A stretch of DNA of 51,302 nt from CAZEDU01 sp964511185. GTDB lineage: Bacteria > Myxococcota > Myxococcia > Myxococcales > Myxococcaceae. The translations under genes and the position numbers were made by a program. Positions within the stretch are counted from its first letter, which is position 1. Each line of letters starts with the position of its first letter. This document shows, piece after piece, positions 11,811 through 21,000 of this stretch. Location of the stretch: contig CAZEDU010000023.1 of NCBI GenBank assembly GCA_964511185.1, positions 1 through 51,302 of the forward strand. The letters are read 5' to 3'. The notes under the pieces are model-generated. The model was not told the origin of the DNA. It ran no database searches and saw only the letters and a list, made by a program, of their open reading frames with translations.

Positions 11811-12775
11811 AGGCGCGCGGCTTCTCGCTCCTCGAGGTGGTGGTGGCGCTCGCGGTCCTCGGGCTGTCGCTGATGGCGATCTTCGACCTCAACTCGGGCG
11901 CGGTCGCCTCGCACGTGTACGTGAAGAAGCTCACCGTCGCCTCGCTGCTCGCCCGCTCGAAGATGACCGACCTGGAGCAGGAGCTCTACGACCAGGGCTT
12001 CTCCAACGACGACGACGAAGAGAGCGGTGACTTCTCGGAGGAGGGTTGGCCGTCGTTCAAGTGGCGCGCGAAGATCATCGCCCCCAAGACGCAAGGCCTG
12101 TCGCCGCAGCAGCTGATCGGCGCCTTGTTCAACCTGCCCTTGGGCGGTGAAGGCGGTGACGACGAGGGCGGCCTGGGCGCGCTGGCGGCGCTCTTCGGCG
12201 GACAGACGCCGTCGACGAACGACCCGAACGCCGCCGCGATGAACGCGGCGAGCATGGCCGCGCTCGGGCCCGCGCAAGGGCTCATTCAAGGTCAGTTCAC
12301 GCAGATGGTCGACGTGCTGACCAAGTCGGTGCGCGAGGTGCACCTCACGGTGAGCTGGAAGGAAGGCAAGCACACCGAGAGCATCGACCTGGTCACCCAC
12401 GTCGTCTCGATGGGCCCTGGGTCGGACCGCAACGGCTCGGCGGGGAGCTCGGGCGGCCAGTCGGCGCCGGGCGCGGAGCAGATGGTCAACGCGCGCACGG
12501 GCGTGCCGGTGCCCAACCCGCAGCCAGGACCGAACGGCCAGATGGTCGATCCGGCGGACGGCCAGACGCCGGTCATCCCGATGTCGGAGTTCTTGGAGCA
12601 GCGCGCGGCGCAAGCGGGCACGGGCGCCGTGCCGCCGGCCGGCGCGGCCGGGGTTCAACCGGGCCAGCTCCCGCGCCCGCCCGTCAACAGCTTCCCGGGG
12701 CCCGGCGGCGTCTTCCGCCCGCCCAACCCGTTCCGCCCGGGGGGCGGCTTCGCGCCCGGAGGTCGCACGCCATGA
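11807..12775 (+). CDS. gspI: Type II secretion minor pseudopilin GspI, unusually long
   Basis: A 322-residue protein; GspI is normally about 120-130 residues. The leader is very short and typical (MKARG/FSLLEVVVALAVL), followed by NSGAVASHVYVKKLTVASLLA, in the place where GspI has its conserved N-terminal helix. The globular part ends near residue 205. It holds an acidic, Gly/Ala-rich insert at ~75-160 (DDDEES, GGEGGDDEGG). Residues ~206-322 are a Pro/Gly-rich, probably disordered tail ending in PFRPGGGFAPGG. ATG overlaps the gspH stop, and the stop overlaps gspJ. Confidence 0.9.
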   Translation: MKARGFSLLEVVVALAVLGLSLMAIFDLNSGAVASHVYVKKLTVASLLARSKMTDLEQELYDQGFSNDDDEESGDFSEEGWPSFKWRAKIIAPKTQGLSPQQLIGALFNLPLGGEGGDDEGGLGALAALFGGQTPSTNDPNAAAMNAASMAALGPAQGLIQGQFTQMVDVLTKSVREVHLTVSWKEGKHTESIDLVTHVVSMGPGSDRNGSAGSSGGQSAPGAEQMVNARTGVPVPNPQPGPNGQMVDPADGQTPVIPMSEFLEQRAAQAGTGAVPPAGAAGVQPGQLPRPPVNSFPGPGGVFRPPNPFRPGGGFAPGGRTP

Positions 12776-13443
12776 GACGCGGCGGCTTCACCTTGATGGA
12801 GGTCATGATCGCGGTGGCGATCACCGCGCTGATGGGCGCGCTCATCAGCATGGCCTTTCAGACGGGCATCAAGGCCAAGGAGACCGTCGAGGCCGACGCC
12901 GAGCGCTACCGCATGCTCCGCACCGCGATGAGCCGCATGACGCGCGAGATCGGCGCGGCGTTCGTCAGCGACCGCTACGACCCCAAGCGCTACCGCGACC
13001 AGTACGACCGCCCCACCAACTTCATCGGCACGCGCGACAAGCTGATCTTCACGTCGATGGCGCACCAGCGGCTCTACCGCGACGCGAAGGAGTCCGACCA
13101 GATGGTGGTCGAGTACTCGATCAAGCGCTCGAGCGAGAAGGACGTGCGCGACCGGGAGGACCTGATCCGCCGCGTGAACCCCGTCATCGGCGTCGATCCC
13201 ATCGAGCGCGGCGGCACCGAAGACGTGCTCTTCGAGGGCATCGAGCGGCTCGAGCTCGCTTACTGGGACTCCGAGAAGAAGGACTGGGACGACGAGTGGG
13301 ACACTCGACGGACCGAGCGCAAGTCCATCCTCCCGACCCGCGTGCGCATCACCATCACGGCCAAGGACGAGACGGGCAAGGAAGTCCGTTACACGACCCA
13401 GACCCGAATCATGCTGAACACGGAGTTCTCTCGATACCAATGA
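12772..13443 (+). CDS. gspJ: Type II secretion minor pseudopilin GspJ
   Basis: A 223-residue minor pseudopilin of the pseudopilus tip (GspI-J-K complex). The leader is MRRGG/FTLMEVMIAVAITALMGAL, with Glu at +5. The conserved MSRMTREIG helix follows near residue 60, and the rest matches the GspJ body in length and position. The start overlaps gspI by 4 bases and the stop overlaps gspK by 4 bases (ATGA at 13440-13443). Confidence 0.94.
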   Translation: MRRGGFTLMEVMIAVAITALMGALISMAFQTGIKAKETVEADAERYRMLRTAMSRMTREIGAAFVSDRYDPKRYRDQYDRPTNFIGTRDKLIFTSMAHQRLYRDAKESDQMVVEYSIKRSSEKDVRDREDLIRRVNPVIGVDPIERGGTEDVLFEGIERLELAYWDSEKKDWDDEWDTRRTERKSILPTRVRITITAKDETGKEVRYTTQTRIMLNTEFSRYQ

Positions 13444-14750
13444 GGTGGGTGAGCCACAGAATTCGAAAGCCGAACGGGGCGGTCCCCAATCGGGGCATTG
13501 CGCTCTTGCTGGTGCTCATCTCCTTCTCGGTGCTCACCGTCGTCGCGACCGAGTTCGCGTACAACGCGCGGGTGGATCTCCAGATGGCGGCGAACCAGCG
13601 CGACGAGATCCGCGCCTACTACCTGGCGCGCAGCTCCATCGGCCTCTCCCGCCTGATGCTCAAGTTCCAGCGCCAGCTCGACCAGGTCCAGCTGCCGAAC
13701 TTGGGCGGCCTGCTGGCGCAGCTCACCGGGGGCCAGGCGCCGGCCGGCGGACAGGCGCCGCAGGGCGGCGGCGGCTTGTCGATTCAGCTCTGGCGCATGG
13801 CGAAGATCGACTGCCACATGCTCCAGATGATGGTGACCGACGACGGCAAGCGCAAAGATGAGCCGGAGTCGAAGCTCGACTTGGATCCCGACGAGAGCCC
13901 TGAGGTGGCGCTGAAGGTCGCGCGCCGCTCCTTCGGCGGCTTCGAGGGCTGCTTCCGCTCCGAGCTGTCGGACGAAGAGGAGCGCATCAACCTCTCCAAG
14001 TTCGACGCGCCCCAGACGGTGAGCCGCATCATCGTCGACCGCACGCTCGAGCTCTTGAGCGACAAGCGCTTCGAGTTCCTCTTCGAAGACGAGGACGACA
14101 ACAAGGTCAAGGCGACGCCGCAGGAGGTGGTCACCGCGATCCGCGACTGGATCGACGAAGACGAGTCGCAGTCCGCCTACACCCCCGTGCAAGGCGAGCC
14201 GTTCGCCAGAGGCTTCTCCGACGAGAACTACAGCTACGACCGGTTCACGCCGCGCTACAAGTCGAAGAACGCGCGCTTCGACAGCCTCGACGAGCTGTAC
14301 ATGGTGCACGGCGTGAACGACAAGTTCATGGCCGCGTTCAAGGACCGCTTCACCGTCTACCCCGACGTGAACGCGCGGCTGAACGTGAACACCGACGACC
14401 CGGTCCTGATGTACGTGGCGATCCTGTCGGTCGCCGATCCGTTGCGGCCCGATCCGCGGCTGCGCGATCCGGTGTTCATCGACACGCTGATTCAGAAGAT
14501 CCGCGCCGCGCGCGTGTTCTCGCTGTTCGGGCTGTCGGTGATCGACTTCGTGAACATCGTCGAGTCCGCCGGGGTGGCGGTGAACACCAGCATCAAGAAC
14601 AACGTGCGGCTCAACCGCGCCGTCGGCGACAAGAGCGCGACCTATCGAATCAAAGCCATCGGCGAAGCCGGCTCGGTCACCAAGACCATCACCGCGGTGG
14701 TGCGTCTCGATGACGGCTTGGGCCGGCTGGTCTACTGGAGGGAGGAGTAA
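13440..14750 (+). CDS. gspK: Type II secretion tip protein GspK
   Basis: A 436-residue minor pseudopilin that caps the pseudopilus. The leader ends PNRG/IALLLVLISFSVLTVVA and lacks Glu at +5, as is normal for GspK. The YLARSSIGLSRLML helix segment and the DWIDEDES and FDSLDEL motifs of the GspK alpha domain are clear. A Gly/Gln/Pro-rich insert at ~95-118 (GGQAPAGGQAPQGGGG) interrupts the first domain. The DNA coding for the leader (13476-13495) resembles the GGGGACTGTCCCC repeat of 3467. Its TAA overlaps the gspL ATG by one base. Confidence 0.94.
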   Translation: MRWVSHRIRKPNGAVPNRGIALLLVLISFSVLTVVATEFAYNARVDLQMAANQRDEIRAYYLARSSIGLSRLMLKFQRQLDQVQLPNLGGLLAQLTGGQAPAGGQAPQGGGGLSIQLWRMAKIDCHMLQMMVTDDGKRKDEPESKLDLDPDESPEVALKVARRSFGGFEGCFRSELSDEEERINLSKFDAPQTVSRIIVDRTLELLSDKRFEFLFEDEDDNKVKATPQEVVTAIRDWIDEDESQSAYTPVQGEPFARGFSDENYSYDRFTPRYKSKNARFDSLDELYMVHGVNDKFMAAFKDRFTVYPDVNARLNVNTDDPVLMYVAILSVADPLRPDPRLRDPVFIDTLIQKIRAARVFSLFGLSVIDFVNIVESAGVAVNTSIKNNVRLNRAVGDKSATYRIKAIGEAGSVTKTITAVVRLDDGLGRLVYWREE

Positions 14751-16333
14751 TGGCCCGCATCTTAGGACTCGACCTGGGCGCGCACCGCGTGAAGGCGGTG
14801 GTCCTCGACACCAACCTGCGCGGCTACACCGTCGCGGGGTTCCAAGAGGTCCCGGTCACGCCGGTGCCGGGCGCGGAAGGGGACCGCATGGGGGCCTGGC
14901 GGGTGGCGCTCGCGCAGCTCCTCTCGCAGCCGCTGCGCGCCGATCAGGTCGCCGTCTCGCTGCCGGGCCTCGCCGCGGCGACGCACCTCATCACCCTGCC
15001 CTTCGTCGACAGCAAGCGCATCGAGGCGACGCTGCCGTTCGAGATCGAAAGCCAGCTCCCGTTCGACTTGAGCGAGGCGGTCTTCGACTACCAGCTCGCC
15101 GGCCAGAAGGACGGCAAGAGCGACCTGCTCGTCGGCGTCGCGCGCAAGGAAGAGCTGTCGAACCTGCTCGCGCTGCTCGGCGAGCTCCGGCTCGACCCGC
15201 GCATCGTCACGCACCCCGGCATCGCGTATCAGCAGCTGCTCAAGGGGCCGGCGAGCGCCGACTTAAACCCCGAGGACGCGCTGGCGATCGTCGACCTGGG
15301 GCACGAGCGCGTCACCGTCGCGATCGGCCGCGCGCACGGCCAGATCGAGCTCGCGCGCACCTTCGCGGGCGGAGGCAAGGACCTGACGCGCGCGCTCGCG
15401 GCGGAGCTCCAGGTGGGCTTCGACGAGGCGCAGCGCATGAAGGAAGAGGCCGGTCTGGGTCCCATGGCGCACGGCCCAGAGGGGCAACGCGCCGCCGCCG
15501 CGCTGGTGCGCGGCCTGCAGCCCACCTTGCGCGAGCTGCGCCCCACGCTCAAGGCCTACACCGCGCGGATGCGCACGCCGCTGTCGCGGGTGCTGTTGTG
15601 CGGCGGCACCGCGGCGCTCCCGGGCCTCGACGCGCAGCTGTCGAACGACCTGGGGCTCCCGACGCAGGTGCTGGCGCTGCCGCCCGAGACCGCCGACACC
15701 ATCCCCTTGAGCGCGCAGACGAGCGCGGCGCAGGCCATCGCGCTGGGGCTTCGCGCGCAGCTCACCGGGGCGAAGGCGCCGCGCTTCAACCTGCGGCGCG
15801 GGGAGAACGTCTTCAAGGGCGACTTCGACTACCTCAAGGACAAGCTCGGGCGGCTCGCCGCGTTCGCCGCGGTGCTCATCACCCTGCTCATCGCCTCCAG
15901 CATCATGCGCAACACCATGCTGCGGAACCGGGAGAAGGCGGTCGACAAGGCGCTCTGCCAGATCACCCAGCGCGTGCTCGGCCAGTGCGAGACCAACTTC
16001 GACCGCGCGCTGAACCTCATGAAGGGCAAGGAGAGCCCCGCCGCCGCGCTGCCGAAGGTGTCGGCGGTGACGCTCCTGGCCGAGCTCACCCAGCGGCTGC
16101 CGGAGGGCGTGCCGATCCAGATCGAGCAGATCGTCATCGACTCCGACCGCATCTCCGCGCGCTGCGAGACCGACACCTTCGAGCGGCTGGACGCGATCAC
16201 CAGCGCGCTCAAGACCTACCCTTGCTTCAAGGACGTGCAGGAGCCCAAGGCCGAGAAGACGAAGGACGGGGTGCAGTTCCGACTCGAGGTGCAGGTCGAT
16301 TGCCCCGACACGCAGAGCGCGCCTCAGGGATAG
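14750..16333 (+). CDS. gspL: Type II secretion protein GspL (PilM-like actin fold plus membrane anchor)
   Basis: A 527-residue bitopic protein that holds the GspE ATPase at the inner membrane. It starts at ATG 14750 overlapping the gspK stop (TAATG), with GGAGGGAGG-type binding site just upstream. Residues 1-~330 are an actin-like PilM/GspL domain, with the phosphate-1 motif LGLDLGAHRVKAV at the start and a second nucleotide-site strand IVDLGHERVTVAI near 180. One transmembrane helix lies near 367-385, followed by a ferredoxin-like periplasmic domain. It is longer than the ~400-residue enterobacterial proteins. Confidence 0.92.
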   Translation: MARILGLDLGAHRVKAVVLDTNLRGYTVAGFQEVPVTPVPGAEGDRMGAWRVALAQLLSQPLRADQVAVSLPGLAAATHLITLPFVDSKRIEATLPFEIESQLPFDLSEAVFDYQLAGQKDGKSDLLVGVARKEELSNLLALLGELRLDPRIVTHPGIAYQQLLKGPASADLNPEDALAIVDLGHERVTVAIGRAHGQIELARTFAGGGKDLTRALAAELQVGFDEAQRMKEEAGLGPMAHGPEGQRAAAALVRGLQPTLRELRPTLKAYTARMRTPLSRVLLCGGTAALPGLDAQLSNDLGLPTQVLALPPETADTIPLSAQTSAAQAIALGLRAQLTGAKAPRFNLRRGENVFKGDFDYLKDKLGRLAAFAAVLITLLIASSIMRNTMLRNREKAVDKALCQITQRVLGQCETNFDRALNLMKGKESPAAALPKVSAVTLLAELTQRLPEGVPIQIEQIVIDSDRISARCETDTFERLDAITSALKTYPCFKDVQEPKAEKTKDGVQFRLEVQVDCPDTQSAPQG

Positions 16334-16336
16334 ACG

Positions 16337-16918
16337 ATGAAAGCCTTCGACCAAGTGTTCGACCCCATCCGCGAGAAGCTGGCCGACGCGCAGGCGTACT
16401 GGTCGCGGCTGACGCAGCGCGAGCGCACGCTGGTGTCCGTCGCCGGCGGCGCGGTGCTCGTCTTCGCGCTCCTGCTCACCTTCGTCTCGTTCAACAGCGC
16501 GGCGACCACGTACCGCCGCCGCACCGAGGAGAAGCTGAAGAAGCTGGCCGAGGTGCAGCAGCTCGCCGCCAGCTACCGGGAAGCCGAGGGCGCGCGCCAG
16601 GCGCTCGAGCAGCAGCTGACCCAGAGCGACATCCGCTTGCGCAGCTACGTGCTCGAGAAGGGCAACTCGGTGGGGCTGGACATTCCGATCATGAACCCCA
16701 AGCCCGAGGTCGCGCTCGACGACGACGGCAAGATCGTCGAGAGCGCGATCGAGCTCACCCTGACCGAGATCTCCCTGCCGAAGCTGGTGAGCTTCCTGTC
16801 CACCGTCGAGAGCGGCCCCGGCCTGGTCAAGGTGCGCTACCTGCGGCTCGAGCCGCGGCCGGCGCAGGAGTTGCTCACCGCGAACCTGATCGTCGCCACG
16901 TACAAGATGAAGCCGTAA
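16337..16918 (+). CDS. gspM: Type II secretion protein GspM
   Basis: A 193-residue inner-membrane protein and GspL partner. A cytoplasmic N terminus with WSRLTQRERTLVSVAG, the usual GspM entry, leads into one transmembrane helix at ~33-52. A coiled coil at ~60-100 and a small periplasmic ferredoxin-like domain follow. The start ATG lies 3 bases after the gspL stop. Gsp order and topology both support the call. Confidence 0.9.
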   Translation: MKAFDQVFDPIREKLADAQAYWSRLTQRERTLVSVAGGAVLVFALLLTFVSFNSAATTYRRRTEEKLKKLAEVQQLAASYREAEGARQALEQQLTQSDIRLRSYVLEKGNSVGLDIPIMNPKPEVALDDDGKIVESAIELTLTEISLPKLVSFLSTVESGPGLVKVRYLRLEPRPAQELLTANLIVATYKMKP

Positions 16919-16930
16919 AGGACCTCCCCC

Positions 16931-17863
16931 ATGCCTCCCGAGACCAAGACCGCGCGGTGGAAGAAGGTGGTGGGCTACGTCGGCTTCTCGCTCGCGGCGC
17001 TCGTCTTCTGCCTGTACCTGACCTTCCCGTACGAGGCGCTTCGCCAGCGCGTGCAGCGCGAGGCGGACGCGCGCGGCCTGTTCTTGAAGATGTCGCGGAT
17101 GGGGCCGGGCCTCTTCGGTGTGACCGCGACGAACGTGCAGCTGAGCCAGAAGGCGGCGCGCGCCGACGCGCCCCCCGACGCGCTCGTCCTGCAGTCGGTC
17201 GCGCTGCGCCCGTCGCTCTTTCCCCCCGGCGTCGCCGTCCGGGCCAAGGCGCTCGGCGGCACCATCCGAGGCGCCATCGGCCCGCTGGGCACGGTGCGCG
17301 TGCGCCTGACCGCGGATGATCTCAACTTCTCGCAGGGCAACCTGAAGGCGTTCACCGGCGTCGACCTGGCGGGCCGCGGCGACGCGGAGCTCTCCCTCAA
17401 CATCCCTCAGGTGACCTTGGCGGGCAGCAAGGTGTCCGAGCCGGACCTGGGCCAGGCCTCCGGCACCCTCTCGCTCAAGCTGCAGCAGCTGCAGATCAAC
17501 GGCGGCACGGTGAAGGTCGCGATTCCGATGTACGGCCCCGAGCCGACGCCCATCGACCTGCCGAAGATCGGCATCGGCGACGTCGAAGGCGCGGTGAAGA
17601 TCGACAAAGGCGTGGCCACGCTCGAGAAGCTCGACGGCAAGGGCCAGGGGCTCGACGTGAAGGGCAGCGGCACGGTGAAGCTCGCCAAGCGCGTCGAGTA
17701 CAGCGAGGCGTCGCTCGAGCTTCGGCTCAAGACCGACCCCGAGTGGGTCAAGCAGCTCGGCGTCTACGGCGTGGGCCTTTCCACGCTGCGGTCGGATCCC
17801 AAAGATCCGACCTGGAAGCTCGCCACCCTCAGCGGGTACTTGAGCCGCCCCAGCTTCCGCTGA
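16931..17863 (+). CDS. gspN: Type II secretion protein GspN
   Basis: A 310-residue protein of the GspN type found in deltaproteobacterial-style secretion operons. A membrane helix at ~14-31 precedes a periplasmic beta-rich region with AsmA-like repeating strands (LSLKLQQLQING, GSGTVKLA). The exact role is not settled; it is dispensable in some systems. AGGACCT at 16919 is a reasonable ribosome binding site 7 bases before the ATG. This is the last gene of the operon; a 139-base spacer follows. Confidence 0.88.
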   Translation: MPPETKTARWKKVVGYVGFSLAALVFCLYLTFPYEALRQRVQREADARGLFLKMSRMGPGLFGVTATNVQLSQKAARADAPPDALVLQSVALRPSLFPPGVAVRAKALGGTIRGAIGPLGTVRVRLTADDLNFSQGNLKAFTGVDLAGRGDAELSLNIPQVTLAGSKVSEPDLGQASGTLSLKLQQLQINGGTVKVAIPMYGPEPTPIDLPKIGIGDVEGAVKIDKGVATLEKLDGKGQGLDVKGSGTVKLAKRVEYSEASLELRLKTDPEWVKQLGVYGVGLSTLRSDPKDPTWKLATLSGYLSRPSFR

Positions 17864-17894
17864 CGACGCCGCTCCTGTAGGCGACCACCCACTT

Positions 17895-17914
17895 CCTGCG
17901 CGCATCGCGCCAGG
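17895..17914 (+). terminator. GC hairpin after gspN
   Basis: CCTGCGCG and CGCGCCAGG pair around CAT with one bulged base, 31 bases after the gspN stop. There is no T-run, so an intrinsic terminator is uncertain. Confidence 0.35.
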
Positions 17915-17921
17915 TCAGGAA

Positions 17922-17951
17922 TTGGCTGCTACCGGATCGCTCCGCCTAGGA
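17922..17951 (+). promoter_or_regulatory. Candidate sigma-70-type promoter of the ELW-repeat gene
   Basis: TTGGCT (17922-17927) and TAGGAT (17946-17951) are separated by 18 bases. Transcription would begin about 45 bases before the ATG at 18003. Confidence 0.45.
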
Positions 17952-18002
17952 TGCGAACCGGCTCGTCGCTTCGAGTCACCACCCACAAGACAAGAGAACC
18001 CG

Positions 18003-21000
18003 ATGGACACTCGCTGCCTGTCGTTCGCTGGCGTTGTCGCGGTGCTCACCCTTTCCACTCTCGCGGAGGCACAGCCCGCGACCTTGCTCCGGGACTTCAA
18101 CACCAGTGTCTCGAACGGCAGCTCGAGCCCGAACCACTTCGTTCAGGTCGGCGGCACGACGTTCTTCTCGGCCTGCACCACGTGGGAAGGGTGCGAGCTG
18201 TGGAAGACCGACGGCACTCCCGCCGGCACCGCGTTCGTCCGGGACATCCTCCCGGGCACCGGCAGCCCCAACCTGCAGCAGTTCATCGCCTTCAACGGCC
18301 AGCTCTTCTTTTCGGCCAACGACGGCACCCACGGCCAAGAGCTGTGGCGCTCCGACGGCACCGCCGCCGGCACGCAGATGGTGCTCGACCTGCAGGCTGG
18401 CCCGGGCGGAGGGAATCCCCAGAACCTCACGGTGATGAACGGCGAGCTGTACTTCAGCGCCGCGGGCGCCGCCGGGACCGAGCTGTACAAGACCGACGGC
18501 ACCGCCGCCGGCACCGTCCGCGTCAAGGACATCTGGCTGGGCGGGAACTCGTCCAACCCGGGCGGCTTCGCGGTGCTGGGAGGCGTCCTGTACTTCGCCG
18601 CCGACGCCTCGGGCCTGGGCCGCGAGCTGTGGCGCTCCGACGGCACCGAAGCCGGCACCGTCTTGGTGCGTGACATCCACCTGGGCGGCGCGTCGTCGGC
18701 GCCGACCAACCTCACGGCCGCCGGCGGCAAGCTCTACTTCTTCGCCACCACGGCGGCCGAAGGCGTCGAGCTGTGGTCCTCCGACGGCACCGCCCCAGGC
18801 ACCGCGCTCGTCCAGGACATCCGCCCCGGCAGCGATTCGTCGGGCCCGGGCGCCATCGCGGCGCTCGGCGCGAACGTGGTCTTCGTCGCCAACGACGGCG
18901 CGAGCGGCGCCGAGCTGTGGCTCTCCGACGGCACCGCCCCAGGCACCGCGCTCGTCCAAGACATTCAACCGGGCGCCAACGGCTCGGGCATCGCCAGCTT
19001 GATCCCGTTCGGCACGCTCGTCGCGTTCACCGCCAACGACGGCGTGAGCGGCACCGAGCTGTGGTTCTCCGACGGCACCCCCGGCGGCACCGCGCAGGTC
19101 GACATCAACCCCGGGGCCGGGAGCTCCAGCCCCGCCCTGCTCACCGTGGCGGGCAGCACGCTCTTCTTCTCCGCCAACAACGGCGCGCTGGGGGTCGAGC
19201 TGTGGGCCTCGAACGGGACCGTGCCGGGTACCTACCTGGTGCGCGATCTGGTGAGCGGCGGCTCGAGCGGCAACCCCCAGAACCTGCGCGCCATCGGCTC
19301 GGGCATCTACTTCAGCGGCAACTCGAGCGGGAACGGCTTCGAGCTCTGGTCGTCGGATGGCACCAGCCTGGGCACGACGCTCATCAAGGACATCAACCTG
19401 GGCGGCGCCAACGGCACCAACGTCGGGCTGGCCGTCTTCGGCGGGCAGGCGTTCCTGCAGGGCTTCGACCCGGTGAACGGCAGCGAGCTGTGGGTGACCG
19501 ACGGAACGAGCGCCGGCACCACGCTCTTCGCCGACTTGAACCCCGGCGGCGCCAGCTCGAGCCCGAACAACTTCGTCGTCGCGGGGAGCCACCTGTACTT
19601 CACGGCCGGCACCGGCGCCAACGGCACCGAGCTGTGGAGGACCGACGGCACGGTGGCCGGCACGACGCTGGTGCGCGACATCAACCCGGGCGTCAACAGC
19701 TCGAACATCGCCAACCTGACCCCGTTCGGCACCCGAGTCGCGTTCACCGCGACCGACGGCGCGAATGGCACCGAGCTGTGGATCTCCGACGGCACCGCGG
19801 GCGGCACGGTGCAGGTCGACATCAACCCCGGGAGCGGGAGCTCCAGCCCCAGCCAGCTGACCGTGGTGGGCAGCAAGCTCTTCTTCGCGGCCAATGACGG
19901 CACGAGCGGGAACGAGCTCTGGTCGTCCGACGGCACCCCGGGCGGCACCGCGCGCGTGCTCGACATCTACCCCGGCGCCAACTCCTCGAACCCGGCCTCG
20001 CTCGTCGCCTTCGGCGGCCAGCTCTACTTCCGCGCCACCGAGCCGGTGCTCGGCACCGAGCTGTGGCGCAGCGACGGCACCGCGGGCGGCACCGCGATGG
20101 TCGTCGACGTGCTCCCAGGCGGCGGCAGCTCGACGCCCAACTGGCTCACCGTGGTGGGCAGCACGCTCTACTTCACCGCCTTCGAAGGCTCGACCGGGAC
20201 CGAGCTGTACAAGACCGACGGCACCGCGCTGGGCACCGTGCGCGTCTTGGACGTGTGGCCGGGCGCGCCGTCGTCCAACCCCGCCAACCTGGTGGCGCTG
20301 GGCAGCCAGCTGCTCTTCGCCGCCAACGACGGCGCCACCGGCATGGAGCCGTGGGTGAGCGACGGCACGGCGGCCGGGACGGTGCGGCTGGCCGACCTGG
20401 CGACGGGCTTGGACACGGCGTCCCCGCTCTTCTTCGCCGAGGTCCTCCCCGGCGTCCGGCTGTTCAACGCCGCGACCGCGACCGGGGGCTTCGAGCTGTA
20501 CACCACCAACGGCGTCCCCGCGCGGACCGGCTTCTTCCAGTCGCTGACGCCGGGCCCCGAGTCCACCGTGCTGCGCAACGTGGCCGTGGTGGGGGACCAC
20601 GTGGTCATCCTCGCCGGGCAGAACAGCACCGGGCTCGAGCTGTGGTCCGCCCCGCGGGCGGCGTTCGACCTCTCGCCGCCGCAGATCACCCCCAGCGTGG
20701 CGGGCACGCTCGGCCTCAACAGCTTCTACGTGTCGAACGTGAACGTGAGCTGGACGGTGGTCGACGCCGAGAGCACGCCGCTGCTCACCAACTGCGGCCC
20801 GACGGTGGTCTCCACCGACACCGCCAGCCTCACCCTCACCTGCACCGCGACGTCGGTGGGCGGCACCAGCCAGGTCTCCGTGGTGATCGCGCGAGACGCC
20901 ACCGCGCCCAACGTCACCTGCCCAGGCACCGTCACCGGAGAGGCGACGTCGGCCTCGGGCGCGACCGTCTCCTACTCGGCGGCGACCGCGACCGACGGCA

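Noticed and set aside
13389..14309. 306-codon minus-strand frame opposite gspK
   Set aside because: Shadow with His/Val/Leu bias and no domain signal.
18770..18970. Near-identical DNA copies suggested a tandem insertion
   Set aside because: They are two neighbouring ELW-repeat units in the coding frame.
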